A program made the translations under genes and the position numbers. 64,000 nucleotides of DNA from Variovorax paradoxus. Its GTDB lineage: Bacteria; Pseudomonadota; Gammaproteobacteria; Burkholderiales; Burkholderiaceae_C. The notes under the pieces were generated by a model. That model had not been told where the DNA came from. It saw only the letters and a program-made list of their open reading frames with translations, and did no database searches. Each line of letters begins with the position of its first letter. Positions within the stretch are counted from its first letter, which is position 1. Location: positions 558,001 through 622,000 of the forward strand of contig NZ_LR743508.1 in NCBI RefSeq assembly GCF_902712855.1. Direction: 5' to 3'. Below, in pieces: positions 43,929-53,771 of the stretch.

Positions 43929-46697
43929 ATGCGCAACCCCACCCTGTCGGCCCGGCTCCTGCTGGTCGCTTCCGCGGCCCTGCTGCCGCTGGCCATCGTC
44001 TGCGGCTTCGCACTGCACGGGCTGCTCAAGGGACAGCGCGATCAGACGCAGGCCTCCACGCTCGGCGTGGCGCGCGCGCTGGCGACGGCCGTGGACAGCG
44101 AGCTGCGCCTCACGGTGGCCGCGCTGCAGGCGCTGGCGCTGACCGAGCCGCTCGGCGTGGCCGAGTCGTCGGGCCTCGTCGACGCGCTGCTGCTGTCCAA
44201 AGGTCTGCGCGCGTCGCACCCCGAGTGGCGCGGCGTGCTGCTGGTGGCACCGGACGGCAAGGTCATCTTCAGCACCGAGGGCGACGTCACAGGCCGCAGC
44301 GCAGGCGTGGTCGAGGCGGCGAGCCTGGCGCAGGTGGTGCGCACCGGGCAGCCGGCGGTCGGGCCGCTCACGCCCGGGCCACGGGGCAACCTGGCCTTCG
44401 CGGTGCGCGTGCCGGTGGTGCGCAACGAGCAGGTGCGCTACGTGCTCACCGCCATCGTGCGGCCCGAGGCCGTCTCGGCGGTGCTGACGCGCCAGCGCGT
44501 GCCCGAGGGCTGGGCCGTGTCCATCTTCGACTCCAACGACCTGCGCGTGGCGCGCTCGCGCGAGGACGAGCGCTTTCGCGGCATGGCGCCCAGCGACTCG
44601 CTGAAGCAGCTGCTCGGCTCGCGCAACGGGCGCCAGGAGTTCGTCGGCACCACCCGCAACGTGGACGGCACGCATGTGCAGACCGCCGTGTCGCGCCTGG
44701 ACATCGCGCCATGGACGGTGGCGCTGGGCGCCCCGACCGCGGTGGCCGAGGACGCGATGCGCCGCACGCTCATCGCCTATGGCGGCGGCCTGCTGGTGTC
44801 GCTGCTGGTCGGCGGCCTGGCGGCCTGGTGGGTGTCGCGCACCATCACCCGTCCCATGGCGCGCCTGCGCCAGAGCGCCGACGCGCTGGGACTGGGCCAG
44901 CCGGTGACGGGCGTGCGCTCAGGCATCGCGGAGATCGACGCAGTGGGCAACGCCCTGTCCTCCTCCGCCACGCAGCGCCTGCAGCACGAGGTCGAGCGCG
45001 AGTGCCTGCTCGGCGCCGAGCGCGACGCCCGCACCGCGGCCCAGGCCGCGCAGCTGAGGCTCGAGCGCCTGGTGAGCGCCAGCGCGGCGCTGTCGCGCTC
45101 GCTGGAGGAAGACTCCACGCTGCACGCCATCGCGGAGGTGATCGTGCCCGACGTGGCCGACCTCTGCCGCATCGACCTGCTGGACGAGAACGATGTGCTG
45201 CAGCGCAAGCTCACGCACCACGCCGATCCGGTGCGCAGCGCGCAGATCGCCGCGATGGTGGGCCATCGCGAAGCGCCGGCCGGCGTGCCCGGCTTCTTTC
45301 CGTGGGCCATCGAGACCGGCCAGACCTTCCTGCACAACCTGGACGAGCCCGGACTGCTCGACACCTTCCATCCGCAGCTGCGCGACTTCGTGCAGGCGCT
45401 GGACATCACCGCCGGCTGCGTGGTGCCGCTGGTGGCGCGCGGGCGCACCATCGGCGCCATGGCCATCCTGCAGGACCGCTCGAAGCGGCGCTTCGGCCCG
45501 GAGGACGGCGCACTCATCGGCGAGCTGGCGCAGCGCGCGGCGCTCGCGCTCGACAACGTGCGCCTGCTGGCGAGCGCGCGCCAGGCGCAGTCGCAGGCCG
45601 AGATCGCCAGCAAGGCCAAGGACGAGTTCCTCGCCATGCTGGGGCACGAGCTGCGCAACCCGCTGGCGCCGATCTCGCTGGCGCTCACTCTCATCGAACG
45701 GCGCGACGGCACGGCGTTTCCGCGCGAGCGGCAGATCATCGAGCGCCAGGTCAAGCACCTGTCGCGCCTGGTGGACGACCTGCTCGACATCTCGCGCATC
45801 GTGTCGGGAAAGATCGTCCTGCGGCCCGAGCGCATCGACTTGCGCGACATCGTGGCCAAGGCGATCGAGCTCACACTGCCGGCCCTGCACGCCCGCGGCC
45901 AGATGCCTCACCTGGCGCTGCCCGACGCGCCCGTGGCGGTTCAGGGCGACCCGCTGCGGCTCGCGCAGATCGTGGGCAACCTGCTGAACAACGCCGTCAA
46001 GTTCACCCAGCCCGACGAGCGCATCGACATCGTGCTGCGCACGCACGACGGACATGCCGAACTGACCGTGGCCGATGCCGGCATCGGCATTGCGCCGGAA
46101 CTGCTCACGCAGGTGTTCGAGCGCTTCGTGCAGGGCGAGCAGCAACTGCAGCGCGCCGCCGGCGGGCTCGGGCTGGGACTGGCCATCGCGCGCAGCCTGG
46201 CACGGTTGCACGGCGGCACCATCGAGGCGCACTCCGCCGGCGCGGGCCAGGGCAGCAGCTTCATCGTGCGGCTGCCGCTGGCACGCGACGAGGCGCCGGC
46301 GGCGCTGCCGGCCGTCGCCGCGCACGCCGACACACGGCCGCGGCTGAAGCTGCTGCTGGTCGACGACAACCGCGACGCGCTGGTGGTGCTGGCCGACTGG
46401 CTCACGCTGGAAGGGCATGACGTGAGCACCGCGGACAGCGCCGAGACCGCGCTCGAGCTGATGGACACCACGCGCTTCGACGCGGGCATCTTCGACATCG
46501 GATTGCCGGGCCTGAGCGGCCACGACCTCGCGCGCCGCGTGCGCGCCGACCCGCGCAGCCAGGGCATGGTGCTGGTCGCCCTGACCGGCTATGGCCAGGA
46601 GTCGGACCGCAGCAAGGCGCTGGCCGCGGGCTTCGACGCGCACTTTCCGAAGCCGCCGGACCTCGAGCGCATCCAGGACGCGCTCTACCGCACCTAG
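43929..46697 (+). CDS. Hybrid sensor histidine kinase with Cache, HAMP, GAF, HisKA, HATPase and REC
   Basis: A 922-residue membrane sensor kinase. Two helices (about 10-30 and 280-303) bracket a periplasmic Cache-type domain; HAMP (304-355), GAF (about 400-545) and a HisKA domain with H573 in MLGHELRNP follow, then the HATPase (GLGLGLAIA) and a C-terminal receiver with D856 in IFDIGLPG. It should autophosphorylate and relay to its own receiver and possibly to the divergent receiver 43386-43778. Its ligand is unknown. Confidence 0.85.
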   Translation: MRNPTLSARLLLVASAALLPLAIVCGFALHGLLKGQRDQTQASTLGVARALATAVDSELRLTVAALQALALTEPLGVAESSGLVDALLLSKGLRASHPEWRGVLLVAPDGKVIFSTEGDVTGRSAGVVEAASLAQVVRTGQPAVGPLTPGPRGNLAFAVRVPVVRNEQVRYVLTAIVRPEAVSAVLTRQRVPEGWAVSIFDSNDLRVARSREDERFRGMAPSDSLKQLLGSRNGRQEFVGTTRNVDGTHVQTAVSRLDIAPWTVALGAPTAVAEDAMRRTLIAYGGGLLVSLLVGGLAAWWVSRTITRPMARLRQSADALGLGQPVTGVRSGIAEIDAVGNALSSSATQRLQHEVERECLLGAERDARTAAQAAQLRLERLVSASAALSRSLEEDSTLHAIAEVIVPDVADLCRIDLLDENDVLQRKLTHHADPVRSAQIAAMVGHREAPAGVPGFFPWAIETGQTFLHNLDEPGLLDTFHPQLRDFVQALDITAGCVVPLVARGRTIGAMAILQDRSKRRFGPEDGALIGELAQRAALALDNVRLLASARQAQSQAEIASKAKDEFLAMLGHELRNPLAPISLALTLIERRDGTAFPRERQIIERQVKHLSRLVDDLLDISRIVSGKIVLRPERIDLRDIVAKAIELTLPALHARGQMPHLALPDAPVAVQGDPLRLAQIVGNLLNNAVKFTQPDERIDIVLRTHDGHAELTVADAGIGIAPELLTQVFERFVQGEQQLQRAAGGLGLGLAIARSLARLHGGTIEAHSAGAGQGSSFIVRLPLARDEAPAALPAVAAHADTRPRLKLLLVDDNRDALVVLADWLTLEGHDVSTADSAETALELMDTTRFDAGIFDIGLPGLSGHDLARRVRADPRSQGMVLVALTGYGQESDRSKALAAGFDAHFPKPPDLERIQDALYRT

Positions 46698-46708
46698 GGT
46701 CGGGCCGT

Positions 46709-47233
46709 TCAGCGCCAGCCGCGCGCGGCAGCGCGGGCGAGGCTCGATCGCACCACCAGCCGGTGGAAGGGCGCGATCGCCTGGATGTAGATGCGGCCGA
46801 ACAGGTTGTGGCAGTGCACGGCCGTGGTGGCGACCAGCTCGCGCTCGTCGCCGTTGCCAAACGGGCGCTGCAGCACCGACGCGCGAAAGTCCAGATGACT
46901 GTCGTCCTCGCCGACCACCAGTTCGTCGGGCCGCCGCGCCAGGATCGGAAAGAAGTCGATGTGCGTCGACGCCCCGTCGCTGCCGGCTTCATGGCGGATC
47001 TGGTTCGAGGTCTTGACGCCGAAGGGCCTGACGATGGCATCGCGCAATGCGAGCAGCGCACGGAACCACGGCGCCGGGTCGCCAAGCACCGCGCGCGCCA
47101 GCGCCTCGATGTCCTGTGGCGCGCCGGCCGGCAGCGTGATGGCGAAGGCGTCGGCGAGGTTCGCGCCGGCATAGAGATGGGCGATGCTGCTTTCAGCGGG
47201 CAGTGCCGCGGATCTGACGCTGTGATGGGCCAT
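46709..47233 (-). CDS. DUF2867 family protein
   Basis: A 174-residue protein with the DUF2867 end block IYIQAIAPFHRLVVRSSLARA and inner HIDFFPILARR strand. DUF2867 is found alone and fused to NAD-dependent epimerases, suggesting a role with small hydrophobic molecules, but the reaction is unknown. The gene ends 12 bases from the hybrid kinase stop (convergent). Confidence 0.7.
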   Translation of the reverse strand: MAHHSVRSAALPAESSIAHLYAGANLADAFAITLPAGAPQDIEALARAVLGDPAPWFRALLALRDAIVRPFGVKTSNQIRHEAGSDGASTHIDFFPILARRPDELVVGEDDSHLDFRASVLQRPFGNGDERELVATTAVHCHNLFGRIYIQAIAPFHRLVVRSSLARAAARGWR

Positions 47234-47261
47234 GCGGACATTGTGCGTCCGCAGGGGCCGC

Positions 47262-48107
47262 TCAGTCGTGGTCCGTCGAAGCCGACAGCGCCTCCCACGC
47301 ATCGATCTCGCCCGATATGAGCGCGAGCTTCTCGCGCACCAGCTTCAGCGCATCCCTGCCGAGCAGCAGGTGCACGGGCGGGTTCGCGTCGGCGACGATC
47401 TGCAGCAGCGCCCGCGCGGCCTTGGCGGGATCGCCGGCCTGGTTGCCGCTCTTGTCCTGCCGTGCCTGGCGGATCGGATCGAACAGCGCGTCGTAGTCCG
47501 CCACGGTGCGTCCGCTGCGCACCATCGAGCGCCCCGCCCAGTCGGTGCGGAACGACCCCGGCGCCACCGCCGTGACCTTCACGCCGAAGCCGGCGACCTC
47601 CTTGGCGAGCACCTCCGAGATGCCTTCGAGCGCGAACTTGCTGCCGCAGTAGTAGGCGATGCCCGGCATCGTGATGAAGCCGCCCATCGAGGTGATGTTG
47701 ACGATGTGGCCGCTTCGCCGCTCGCGCATCGAAGGCAGCACCGCCTTGGTCATGGCCACGGCACCGAACACGTTGACGTCGAACTGCCGGCGCATCTCGC
47801 CGAGGTCCGACTCCTCCAGCGTGCCTTCATGGCCATAGCCGGCGTTGTTGACCAGCACGTCGATCGGCCCTGCCCGCTGCTGCACGGCTTCGACGGCCGG
47901 CCCGATCGCGTCGAAGTCGGTCACGTCGAGCACCAGCGCGTGGGCGCGGCCCGGCGACTGCGCCTCGAAAGCGGCGCGCGCCGCGTCGCTGCGCACGGTG
48001 CCGACGACGGCGTGGCCTTCGGCAAGCGCGGCGCTGGCGAAGGCCCGGCCGAAGCCGGAGCTCACGCCGGTGATGAGAAAGGTCTTGACTTGCGATGCGA
48101 CGGCCAT
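47262..48107 (-). CDS. Short-chain dehydrogenase/reductase
   Basis: A 281-residue SDR oxidoreductase. The cofactor loop is TGVSSGFG, the NNAG strand follows (LVNNAGYG), and the catalytic S-Y-K is S in ITSMGG with YYCGSK. AAAGGAG precedes the ATG at 48107. It is divergent from an AraC-family regulator at 48259 (151-base gap), a frequent pairing in which the regulator controls the SDR gene. Confidence 0.85.
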   Translation of the reverse strand: MAVASQVKTFLITGVSSGFGRAFASAALAEGHAVVGTVRSDAARAAFEAQSPGRAHALVLDVTDFDAIGPAVEAVQQRAGPIDVLVNNAGYGHEGTLEESDLGEMRRQFDVNVFGAVAMTKAVLPSMRERRSGHIVNITSMGGFITMPGIAYYCGSKFALEGISEVLAKEVAGFGVKVTAVAPGSFRTDWAGRSMVRSGRTVADYDALFDPIRQARQDKSGNQAGDPAKAARALLQIVADANPPVHLLLGRDALKLVREKLALISGEIDAWEALSASTDHD

Positions 48108-48258
48108 GGCGGCTCCTTTGATTGGTGGATGACCGATCCTAGGAATCGCCATCGAAACCGGAAATGCCCGCTCGCCTGCATTGCTTGCCTGAAACTATGA
48201 GGCGGTGGAAGCCGCGATGCTTGTGTGGCAAATTGGATGCCACCCGGAATCGCTCGTC

Positions 48259-49233
48259 ATGTCCTCCCCTTCCAGCAAAAGCAGCCCGCCGTCGGCAGCC
48301 CCCGCATCCGCGCTCCAGCAGCAGATGGTTGCGCTGGCGGGGGCGCTCGCGCCCGCCGAGGGCTACAACCTCACGGTGCTGCCCGACGTGCGCTTCCTGC
48401 GCTCGAACCGCCCGTTGAGCCGTGCGCCGGTGCTGTACGACCCGGGCATCGTCATCGTGCTGCAGGGGCGCAAGCGCGGCTTCCTCGGCGACGAGGTCTA
48501 CCTGTACGACGCGCAGCACTATCTCGCGGTATCGGTGCCCGTGCCGTTCTCGATGGAGACCGACGCCAGCGCCGCGGAGCCCCTGCTGGCCATCTACTTC
48601 CGGCTCGACTTCAACGTGGCGGCCGAGCTCATGCTGCGGCTCGAAGAACACGGCGCGCCCGCACACGAGGCGCCCAGGGGATTGATGTCCACGCCGATGG
48701 ACGCGCGGCTCGCGCAGTCGGTGCTGCGCTTCCTGGAAGTCATGCGATCTCCCGTCGAGGCCGCGGTGCTCGGGCCGGGCCTGGTGCGCGAGATCTACTT
48801 CCGGGTGCTCACCGGCGAGCAGGGCGGCGCAATGCGCGCCGCGCTCACGCGGCAGGGCCAGTTCGGCAAGGTGGCGCGGGCCATCCGCAAGATCCACGCG
48901 TGCTTCGACCGTCCACTGGACATCGGCACGCTGGCACGGGAAGCCGGCATGAGCGCGCCGTCGTTCCATGCGCACTTCAAGGCCGTGACCGCCACCTCGC
49001 CCATGCAGTACCTGAAGTCGACGCGGCTGCACCAGGCGCGCCTGCTCATGGTAAGAAACAGCGTGACGGCCGCCCTGGCCTGCACGCAGGTGGGCTACGA
49101 AAGCCCGTCGCAGTTCAGCCGCGAGTTCAAGCGCATGTTCGGGCGCGGACCGGCGGAAGAAGCGGAGCGCATGCGCAAGGCCTTCGCCATGCCCGACCCG
49201 CTGCCGCACGCGGAGTACGTGGCGTCGCACTGA
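48259..49233 (+). CDS. AraC family regulator (AraC_N sensor domain)
   Basis: A 324-residue regulator. The N-terminal half fits the AraC_N family (NLTVLPDVRFLRS, YDPGIVIVLQGRKRGFLGDEVYLYDA). The C-terminus has two HTH units (LARLAREAGMS region and TQVGYESPSQFSREFKR). The ATG at 48259 opens the domain; a GTG at 48205 would add 18 residues. Divergent from the SDR gene, its probable target. Confidence 0.8.
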   Translation: MSSPSSKSSPPSAAPASALQQQMVALAGALAPAEGYNLTVLPDVRFLRSNRPLSRAPVLYDPGIVIVLQGRKRGFLGDEVYLYDAQHYLAVSVPVPFSMETDASAAEPLLAIYFRLDFNVAAELMLRLEEHGAPAHEAPRGLMSTPMDARLAQSVLRFLEVMRSPVEAAVLGPGLVREIYFRVLTGEQGGAMRAALTRQGQFGKVARAIRKIHACFDRPLDIGTLAREAGMSAPSFHAHFKAVTATSPMQYLKSTRLHQARLLMVRNSVTAALACTQVGYESPSQFSREFKRMFGRGPAEEAERMRKAFAMPDPLPHAEYVASH

Positions 49234-49261
49234 ACGCCGCTTCGCCGCGTCGCGCCCGCGC

Positions 49262-50284
49262 CTACTTGCGCGCCTTGTCGATCTCGGCCATCAACTCCTT
49301 CACCGTCGCATCGCCGACCGACGCCGAGTACTTGTCGATCACCGGCTTCACCTTGGTGCGCAGCTTCGCCATTTCTTCCGGCGGCAGTTCGGACACCGTC
49401 ATGCCCGCCTTCTTCAGCGCGTCGAGCGCGCTGTCGGCGGCACCGCGCGAGGCCTGGCGCTGGAACGCGGTGGACTCGGCCGAGGCCTCGGTGATGATCT
49501 TCTTCTCTTCGGCGCTCATGCCGTCCCACGTCTTCTTGCTGATCAGCAGCGCCTGCGGGTTGTAGATGTGCCGCGTCTGGGTGATGTACTTCTGCACCTC
49601 CGCGAACTTGGACGACAGGATGGTGGTGTTCGGGTTCTCCTGCCCGTCGACCGCCTTCTGGTCGAGCGCCGGGTACAGCTCGGGGAACGGCAGCGGCGTG
49701 GCGTTGGCGCCCAGCGCGCCGAACAGGTCGATGTAGATCGGCGACTGGATCACGCGGATCTTCAGGCCGGCGATGTCGTCGGCCCTGGCGATCGGGCGCT
49801 TGCTGTTGGTGAGGTTGCGAAAGCCCAGGTCCCAGTAGCCCAGGCCGTGCAGGCCCTTCTCCTCGAGCTTGGCCATGAGCTTCTGGCCGAAGGGACCGTC
49901 GGTGACCGCGTCGGCTTCCTTGCCGCTGTTGAAGAGGAACGGGAAGTCGTACGCCGCGAACTCCTTCACCTGCGCCGACAGGATGCCCGCGTTCAGCACC
50001 GTGATCTCGACCGTGCCGCCCTGCAGGGCGGACACGGTCTGCAGGTCGCCGCCGAGCGCGCCGCCGGCGAACAGCTTCACCGTCATCTTGCCGCCGGACT
50101 TGGCCGCCACCAGGTCGGCGAACTTCTGCGCACCCTGCGCCTGCGGATGGCCGGTCTGGTTCTGGAACGCGAACTTCAGCGTGCGCTCCTTCACCTGCGC
50201 GCCCGCGCCGGTCATCGCCAGCGCCGCAAGCGATGCCATGGCGGCCACGAACACCCTCTTCGTCCTCTGCGTCGAACTCTTCAT
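49262..50284 (-). CDS. TRAP transporter substrate-binding protein DctP (1)
   Basis: A 340-residue DctP with a signal peptide (AGAQV near residue 30). Family landmarks are HPQAQGAQKFADLVAAKSGGKM, LGGDLQTVSALQGGTVEITV, GYWDLGFRNLTNSKRPI, LKIRVIQSPIYIDLF, and PLPFPELYPALDQKAVDGQENP. An AAGGAG site precedes the ATG. It is the last gene of the TRAP block. The GYWDLGFR signature is shared with the second DctP at 52655, suggesting related ligands. Confidence 0.9.
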   Translation of the reverse strand: MKSSTQRTKRVFVAAMASLAALAMTGAGAQVKERTLKFAFQNQTGHPQAQGAQKFADLVAAKSGGKMTVKLFAGGALGGDLQTVSALQGGTVEITVLNAGILSAQVKEFAAYDFPFLFNSGKEADAVTDGPFGQKLMAKLEEKGLHGLGYWDLGFRNLTNSKRPIARADDIAGLKIRVIQSPIYIDLFGALGANATPLPFPELYPALDQKAVDGQENPNTTILSSKFAEVQKYITQTRHIYNPQALLISKKTWDGMSAEEKKIITEASAESTAFQRQASRGAADSALDALKKAGMTVSELPPEEMAKLRTKVKPVIDKYSASVGDATVKELMAEIDKARK

Positions 50285-50309
50285 GCCGAAGTCTCCTTGT
50301 GCGTTTTCT

Positions 50310-51590
50310 CTAGCCGTGGAACAACCTGGCCGGCCCGGTCACCAGCCAGGGGAACAGCACCATCAGGAACATGACCGCAAACTCCGCGATCATGAAGGGC
50401 ACCACGCCGCGCGTGACGTCGTCCATCGAGATCTTGCCGACGCCCGCCACCACGTTGAGCACCGTGCCCACCGGCGGCGTGACCAGCCCGATCGAGTTGT
50501 TGATGATGAACAGCACGCCGAAGTAAACCGGGTCGATGCCCGCGGCCTTCACGATCGGCATGAGCACGGGCGTGAGGATCAGGATGGTGGGCGTCATGTC
50601 CATCGCGGTGCCCACGACCATCACCAGCACCATGATCGCAATCATCAGCAGGATCTGGTTGCCCATGAAGGGCTGCAGCAGCCCCACCACCTTCGAAGGC
50701 AGGTCTGCCACGGTGATGAGCCAGGCGCTCACCATGGCCGCGGCGATCAGGAACATCACGATGGCGCTGGTCTTGGCGGCGCTCACGAAGATGCCGTAGA
50801 GGTCGGCCCAGGTGATCTCGCGGTAGATCACGGTCGACACGAACAGCGCATACACGGCGGCCACCACCGCCGCCTCGGTCGGCGTGAACACGCCCATGCG
50901 CAGGCCCACCAGGATGATCACCGGCAACATGAGCGCCCAGAGCGCCTTGCGGAACGCGGTGAAGATCTCGGCCGACGACTTGCGCGGCGGCGGCACGATC
51001 TTCTCGCGGCGTACCAGCCACGCCCAGGTGACCCACAGCGCGCCGCCGATCAGCAGCCCCGGCACGATGGCCGCGAGGAACAGCTTGGAGATCGACACGT
51101 TGGCCGCCACGCCGAAGATCACCAGGCCGATGCTCGGCGGAATCACCGGGCCGATGACGCCGGTGGCCGCGATGAGCCCGCCGGCGCGTGCCTTGTCGTG
51201 GCCCGCGCTCACCATCATCGGCAGCAGCAGCGCGGTGAGCGCCGCGGCGTCGGCCACGGCCGAGCCCGAGAGCGCCGACAGCAGGCAGCCGGCCATGATG
51301 GTCACGTAGCCCAGGCCGCCCTTCACATGGCCGACCAGCGCGAGCGCGAAATCGACGATGCGCTTCGACAGCCCGCCCACGTTCATGATCTCGCCGGCCA
51401 GCATGAAGAACGGCACGGCCAGCAGCGGGAAGCTGTCGGCGCCGCCGATCACGTTCTGCGCGAGGATCTGCGCGTCGAACAGGTCGAGGTGCCACATCAG
51501 CGCGACGCCGCTCGCCAGGAGGGAGAACGCGATGGGAATGCCCATCGCCATGGCCAGCAGCAGGGAACCCACGAAGACGAGGATGGTCAT
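50310..51590 (-). CDS. TRAP transporter large permease DctM
   Basis: A 426-residue polytopic protein with 12-13 helices, the membrane translocator of the TRAP system. It opens with MTILVFVGSLLLAMAMGIPIAFSLL and has the DctM blocks SGSAVADAAALTALLLPMM, GPVIPPSIGLVIFG and TPPVGTVLNV. It shares ATGA with the small permease gene. Uses a sodium gradient with DctQ to take up the DctP-bound acid. Confidence 0.9.
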   Translation of the reverse strand: MTILVFVGSLLLAMAMGIPIAFSLLASGVALMWHLDLFDAQILAQNVIGGADSFPLLAVPFFMLAGEIMNVGGLSKRIVDFALALVGHVKGGLGYVTIMAGCLLSALSGSAVADAAALTALLLPMMVSAGHDKARAGGLIAATGVIGPVIPPSIGLVIFGVAANVSISKLFLAAIVPGLLIGGALWVTWAWLVRREKIVPPPRKSSAEIFTAFRKALWALMLPVIILVGLRMGVFTPTEAAVVAAVYALFVSTVIYREITWADLYGIFVSAAKTSAIVMFLIAAAMVSAWLITVADLPSKVVGLLQPFMGNQILLMIAIMVLVMVVGTAMDMTPTILILTPVLMPIVKAAGIDPVYFGVLFIINNSIGLVTPPVGTVLNVVAGVGKISMDDVTRGVVPFMIAEFAVMFLMVLFPWLVTGPARLFHG

Positions 51591-52162
51591 TGGCGCGCTC
51601 CCTGCGCGTCGGCGCGTGCGTCGGCCTGCGAACCGAGGATCTGCTGCAGTTGCACCGCTTCTTCGGACTCCTGCACCATCACGAGGTCGCTGTCGGCGAT
51701 GCGACCGGTGAGCAGGCGCAGGAGGTCGAGCGCGAGGATGAACGCCGCCAGCACCGAGAACACCACGCCCGACAGGTAAACCACCGCCATCGAGGCGCCG
51801 GTGACCGGCGCGGTCACGTCCCAGTTGATGCGCGTCTGCGCCATGCTGCCCTGGAACAGCAGCCACACGATATAGAGCATCACCACGTGGCCCACCGCCA
51901 GGCAGATCTTCTTGCCGATGGGCGGCAGCTTCTGCACCACCATGTCGACGCCGAGGTGGCCGTGCTCCTTCAGGGCCACCACGGCGCCGAGGAAGGTCAT
52001 CCAGATGAAGAGCCAGCGCGACACTTCCTCGGACACGGTGATGCCCGAGTTGAAGCCGTAGCGCAGCACCACGTTGCCGAAGACCAGCACGACCATGACC
52101 GCGAGCGCGGCCGCGATCAGGGCCTCGACGGCCGTGCAGCACCGGTCGATCCATTGGTTCAT
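51587..52162 (-). CDS. TRAP transporter small permease DctQ
   Basis: A 191-residue, four-helix DctQ. Helices are at about 15-35, 52-70, 92-112 and 130-155; SRWLFIWMTFLGAVVALKEHGHLGVD is the conserved central block. Overlaps dctM by 4 bases. The C-terminal 30 residues form a Gln-rich acidic tail. Confidence 0.85.
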   Translation of the reverse strand: MNQWIDRCCTAVEALIAAALAVMVVLVFGNVVLRYGFNSGITVSEEVSRWLFIWMTFLGAVVALKEHGHLGVDMVVQKLPPIGKKICLAVGHVVMLYIVWLLFQGSMAQTRINWDVTAPVTGASMAVVYLSGVVFSVLAAFILALDLLRLLTGRIADSDLVMVQESEEAVQLQQILGSQADARADAQGARQ

Positions 52163-52175
52163 GTCGGCGCTCCGT

Positions 52176-52622
52176 TCAGGCTGCGGCAGCCTGCTTCTGC
52201 AGCTCGACCAGCGCGCGCAGCGCGGCCAGGTACGACTGCGGCCCGAGCCCCTGGACCGTGCCCTTCACCGCCGGCGAGATGATCGAGTGCGCGCGCCATG
52301 CCTCGCGCGCGGCGATGTTCGACATGTGCACCTCGATCACCGGGAACGGCATGGCCTTGATCGCGTCGTGCAGCGGCACGCCGTGCTGCGTGAGACCGGC
52401 AGGATTGACCAGCGCGCCCTGCGCCTCGTCGATGTTCGTGTGCAGGAAATCGATCAGGTCGCCTTCGTGGTTCGACTGGAGGATGTCGAGCGTCACGCCG
52501 AGTTCGCCGGCGAGCTGCTGCAGCAGCGCGTTGATTTCGGCGAGCGTGGTCTTGCCGTAGATGTGCGGTTCGCGGCGGCCGAACAGGTTGAGGTTGGGGC
52601 CGTGCAGGACGAGGATCTTCAT
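52176..52622 (-). CDS. aroQ: Type II 3-dehydroquinate dehydratase
   Basis: A 148-residue type II dehydroquinase. The active-site blocks GPNLNLFGRREPHIYG (catalytic Tyr and Arg), QSNHEGDLIDFLH and EVHMSN (catalytic His) are present. The usual His in SN-I-H is replaced by Ala (SNIAARE). It interconverts 3-dehydroquinate and 3-dehydroshikimate. Its place between two TRAP receptor genes suggests catabolism of quinate or shikimate rather than aromatic biosynthesis. Confidence 0.9.
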   Translation of the reverse strand: MKILVLHGPNLNLFGRREPHIYGKTTLAEINALLQQLAGELGVTLDILQSNHEGDLIDFLHTNIDEAQGALVNPAGLTQHGVPLHDAIKAMPFPVIEVHMSNIAAREAWRAHSIISPAVKGTVQGLGPQSYLAALRALVELQKQAAAA

Positions 52623-52654
52623 GGCGGTGCGTCGGTGATGTCTTGCTTGTTTGA

Positions 52655-53674
52655 TTACTTGCGGATGCGCGCCAGCTCGTCGGTGTAGAGCTTGACGATG
52701 GCAGGGTCGTAGCTCGCGGCGAAGCGCTCGGTCACGGGCTTGGCGATCTGGCGCATGCGGGCCTGCTCGGCGGCGGAGAGTTCGTTGAACTGCGCGCCCT
52801 TGGCCTGCAGGTCGCCCACGGCGCGCTGCGCCGCGGCGCGGCTCACCTGGCGCTGGTAGCCGCGCGCCTCGTCGGCCGCCTCGCGCATCATCTTCTGCTC
52901 GGCGGGGCTGAGCGAGTCCCAGAACTTCTTGCTGACCAGCACGATGTTGGCCGCGTACACGTGGTTCGTCGCGCTCACGAACTTCTGCACTTCGTAGAAC
53001 TTGTTCGACAGGATCACCGCATACGGGTTCTCCTGGCCGTCGACCGCCTTGGCCTCGAGCGCGCCGTAGAGCTCGGCGAAGGGCATGGGCACCGGGTTGG
53101 CCTTGAAGGCCTTGAAGGTCTCCAGGAACACCGGGTTGGGAATGACGCGGATCTTCAGCCCTTCGAGGTCTTCGGGCCTGGTGATCGGGCGCTTGCTGTT
53201 GGTGACGTTGCGAAAGCCGAGGTCCCAGTAGCCGAGCGCGACCAGGCCTTTCTCCGGCAGCCGGGCGATCAGCGCCTGGCCCAGAGGGCCGTCGAGCAGC
53301 GCATCGGCCTGCGCGAAATTGGCCACCGCGAACGGGAAGTCGACCAGCCCGAATTCCTTGACGATGCCCGCCAGCGAGGTGGTGGCCGGCGCGGACATCT
53401 GCTGCACGCCGCCCTGCAGCGCCGACTGCTGCTGCATCTCGTTGCCCAGCTGCGACGCGGGGAACTCCTGCACCTTCATCTTCCCGCCGCTCTTGGCCGC
53501 GAGCAGTTCGGCGAAGCGCTTCACGCCGAAGCTCACCGGGTGGTCGGCATTGTTGAGGTGGCCGAAGCGGATGACGCGCTCCTGCACTTCCTGCGCGAGG
53601 GCGCAGGTGGAAGCGGCGAGGCCCAGGGCCACGGTCAGGCCGGCTGCGGCCAGCGAGCGATAAAGCGTTTTCAA
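52655..53674 (-). CDS. TRAP transporter substrate-binding protein DctP (2)
   Basis: A 339-residue DctP with a signal peptide (cleavage near ALA, residue 27) and the same landmark blocks as the protein at 49262 (GYWDLGFRNVTNSKRPI, LKIRVIPNPVFLETF, MPFAELYGALEAKAVDGQENPYA). The TTG start at 53674 follows GGAG eight bases upstream. It is the first gene of the operon, after the IclR operator. Two receptors with one permease set may widen the ligand range. Confidence 0.85.
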   Translation of the reverse strand: MKTLYRSLAAAGLTVALGLAASTCALAQEVQERVIRFGHLNNADHPVSFGVKRFAELLAAKSGGKMKVQEFPASQLGNEMQQQSALQGGVQQMSAPATTSLAGIVKEFGLVDFPFAVANFAQADALLDGPLGQALIARLPEKGLVALGYWDLGFRNVTNSKRPITRPEDLEGLKIRVIPNPVFLETFKAFKANPVPMPFAELYGALEAKAVDGQENPYAVILSNKFYEVQKFVSATNHVYAANIVLVSKKFWDSLSPAEQKMMREAADEARGYQRQVSRAAAQRAVGDLQAKGAQFNELSAAEQARMRQIAKPVTERFAASYDPAIVKLYTDELARIRK

Positions 53675-53771
53675 GATGTGATCTCCAACTGTTCCAACTG
53701 TGTTTGAGAGATGCGCGTCGGGCGACCACAGGGCGGCTCCAACCTCCGGCGGCGCGATCTTAGTTGGAATA

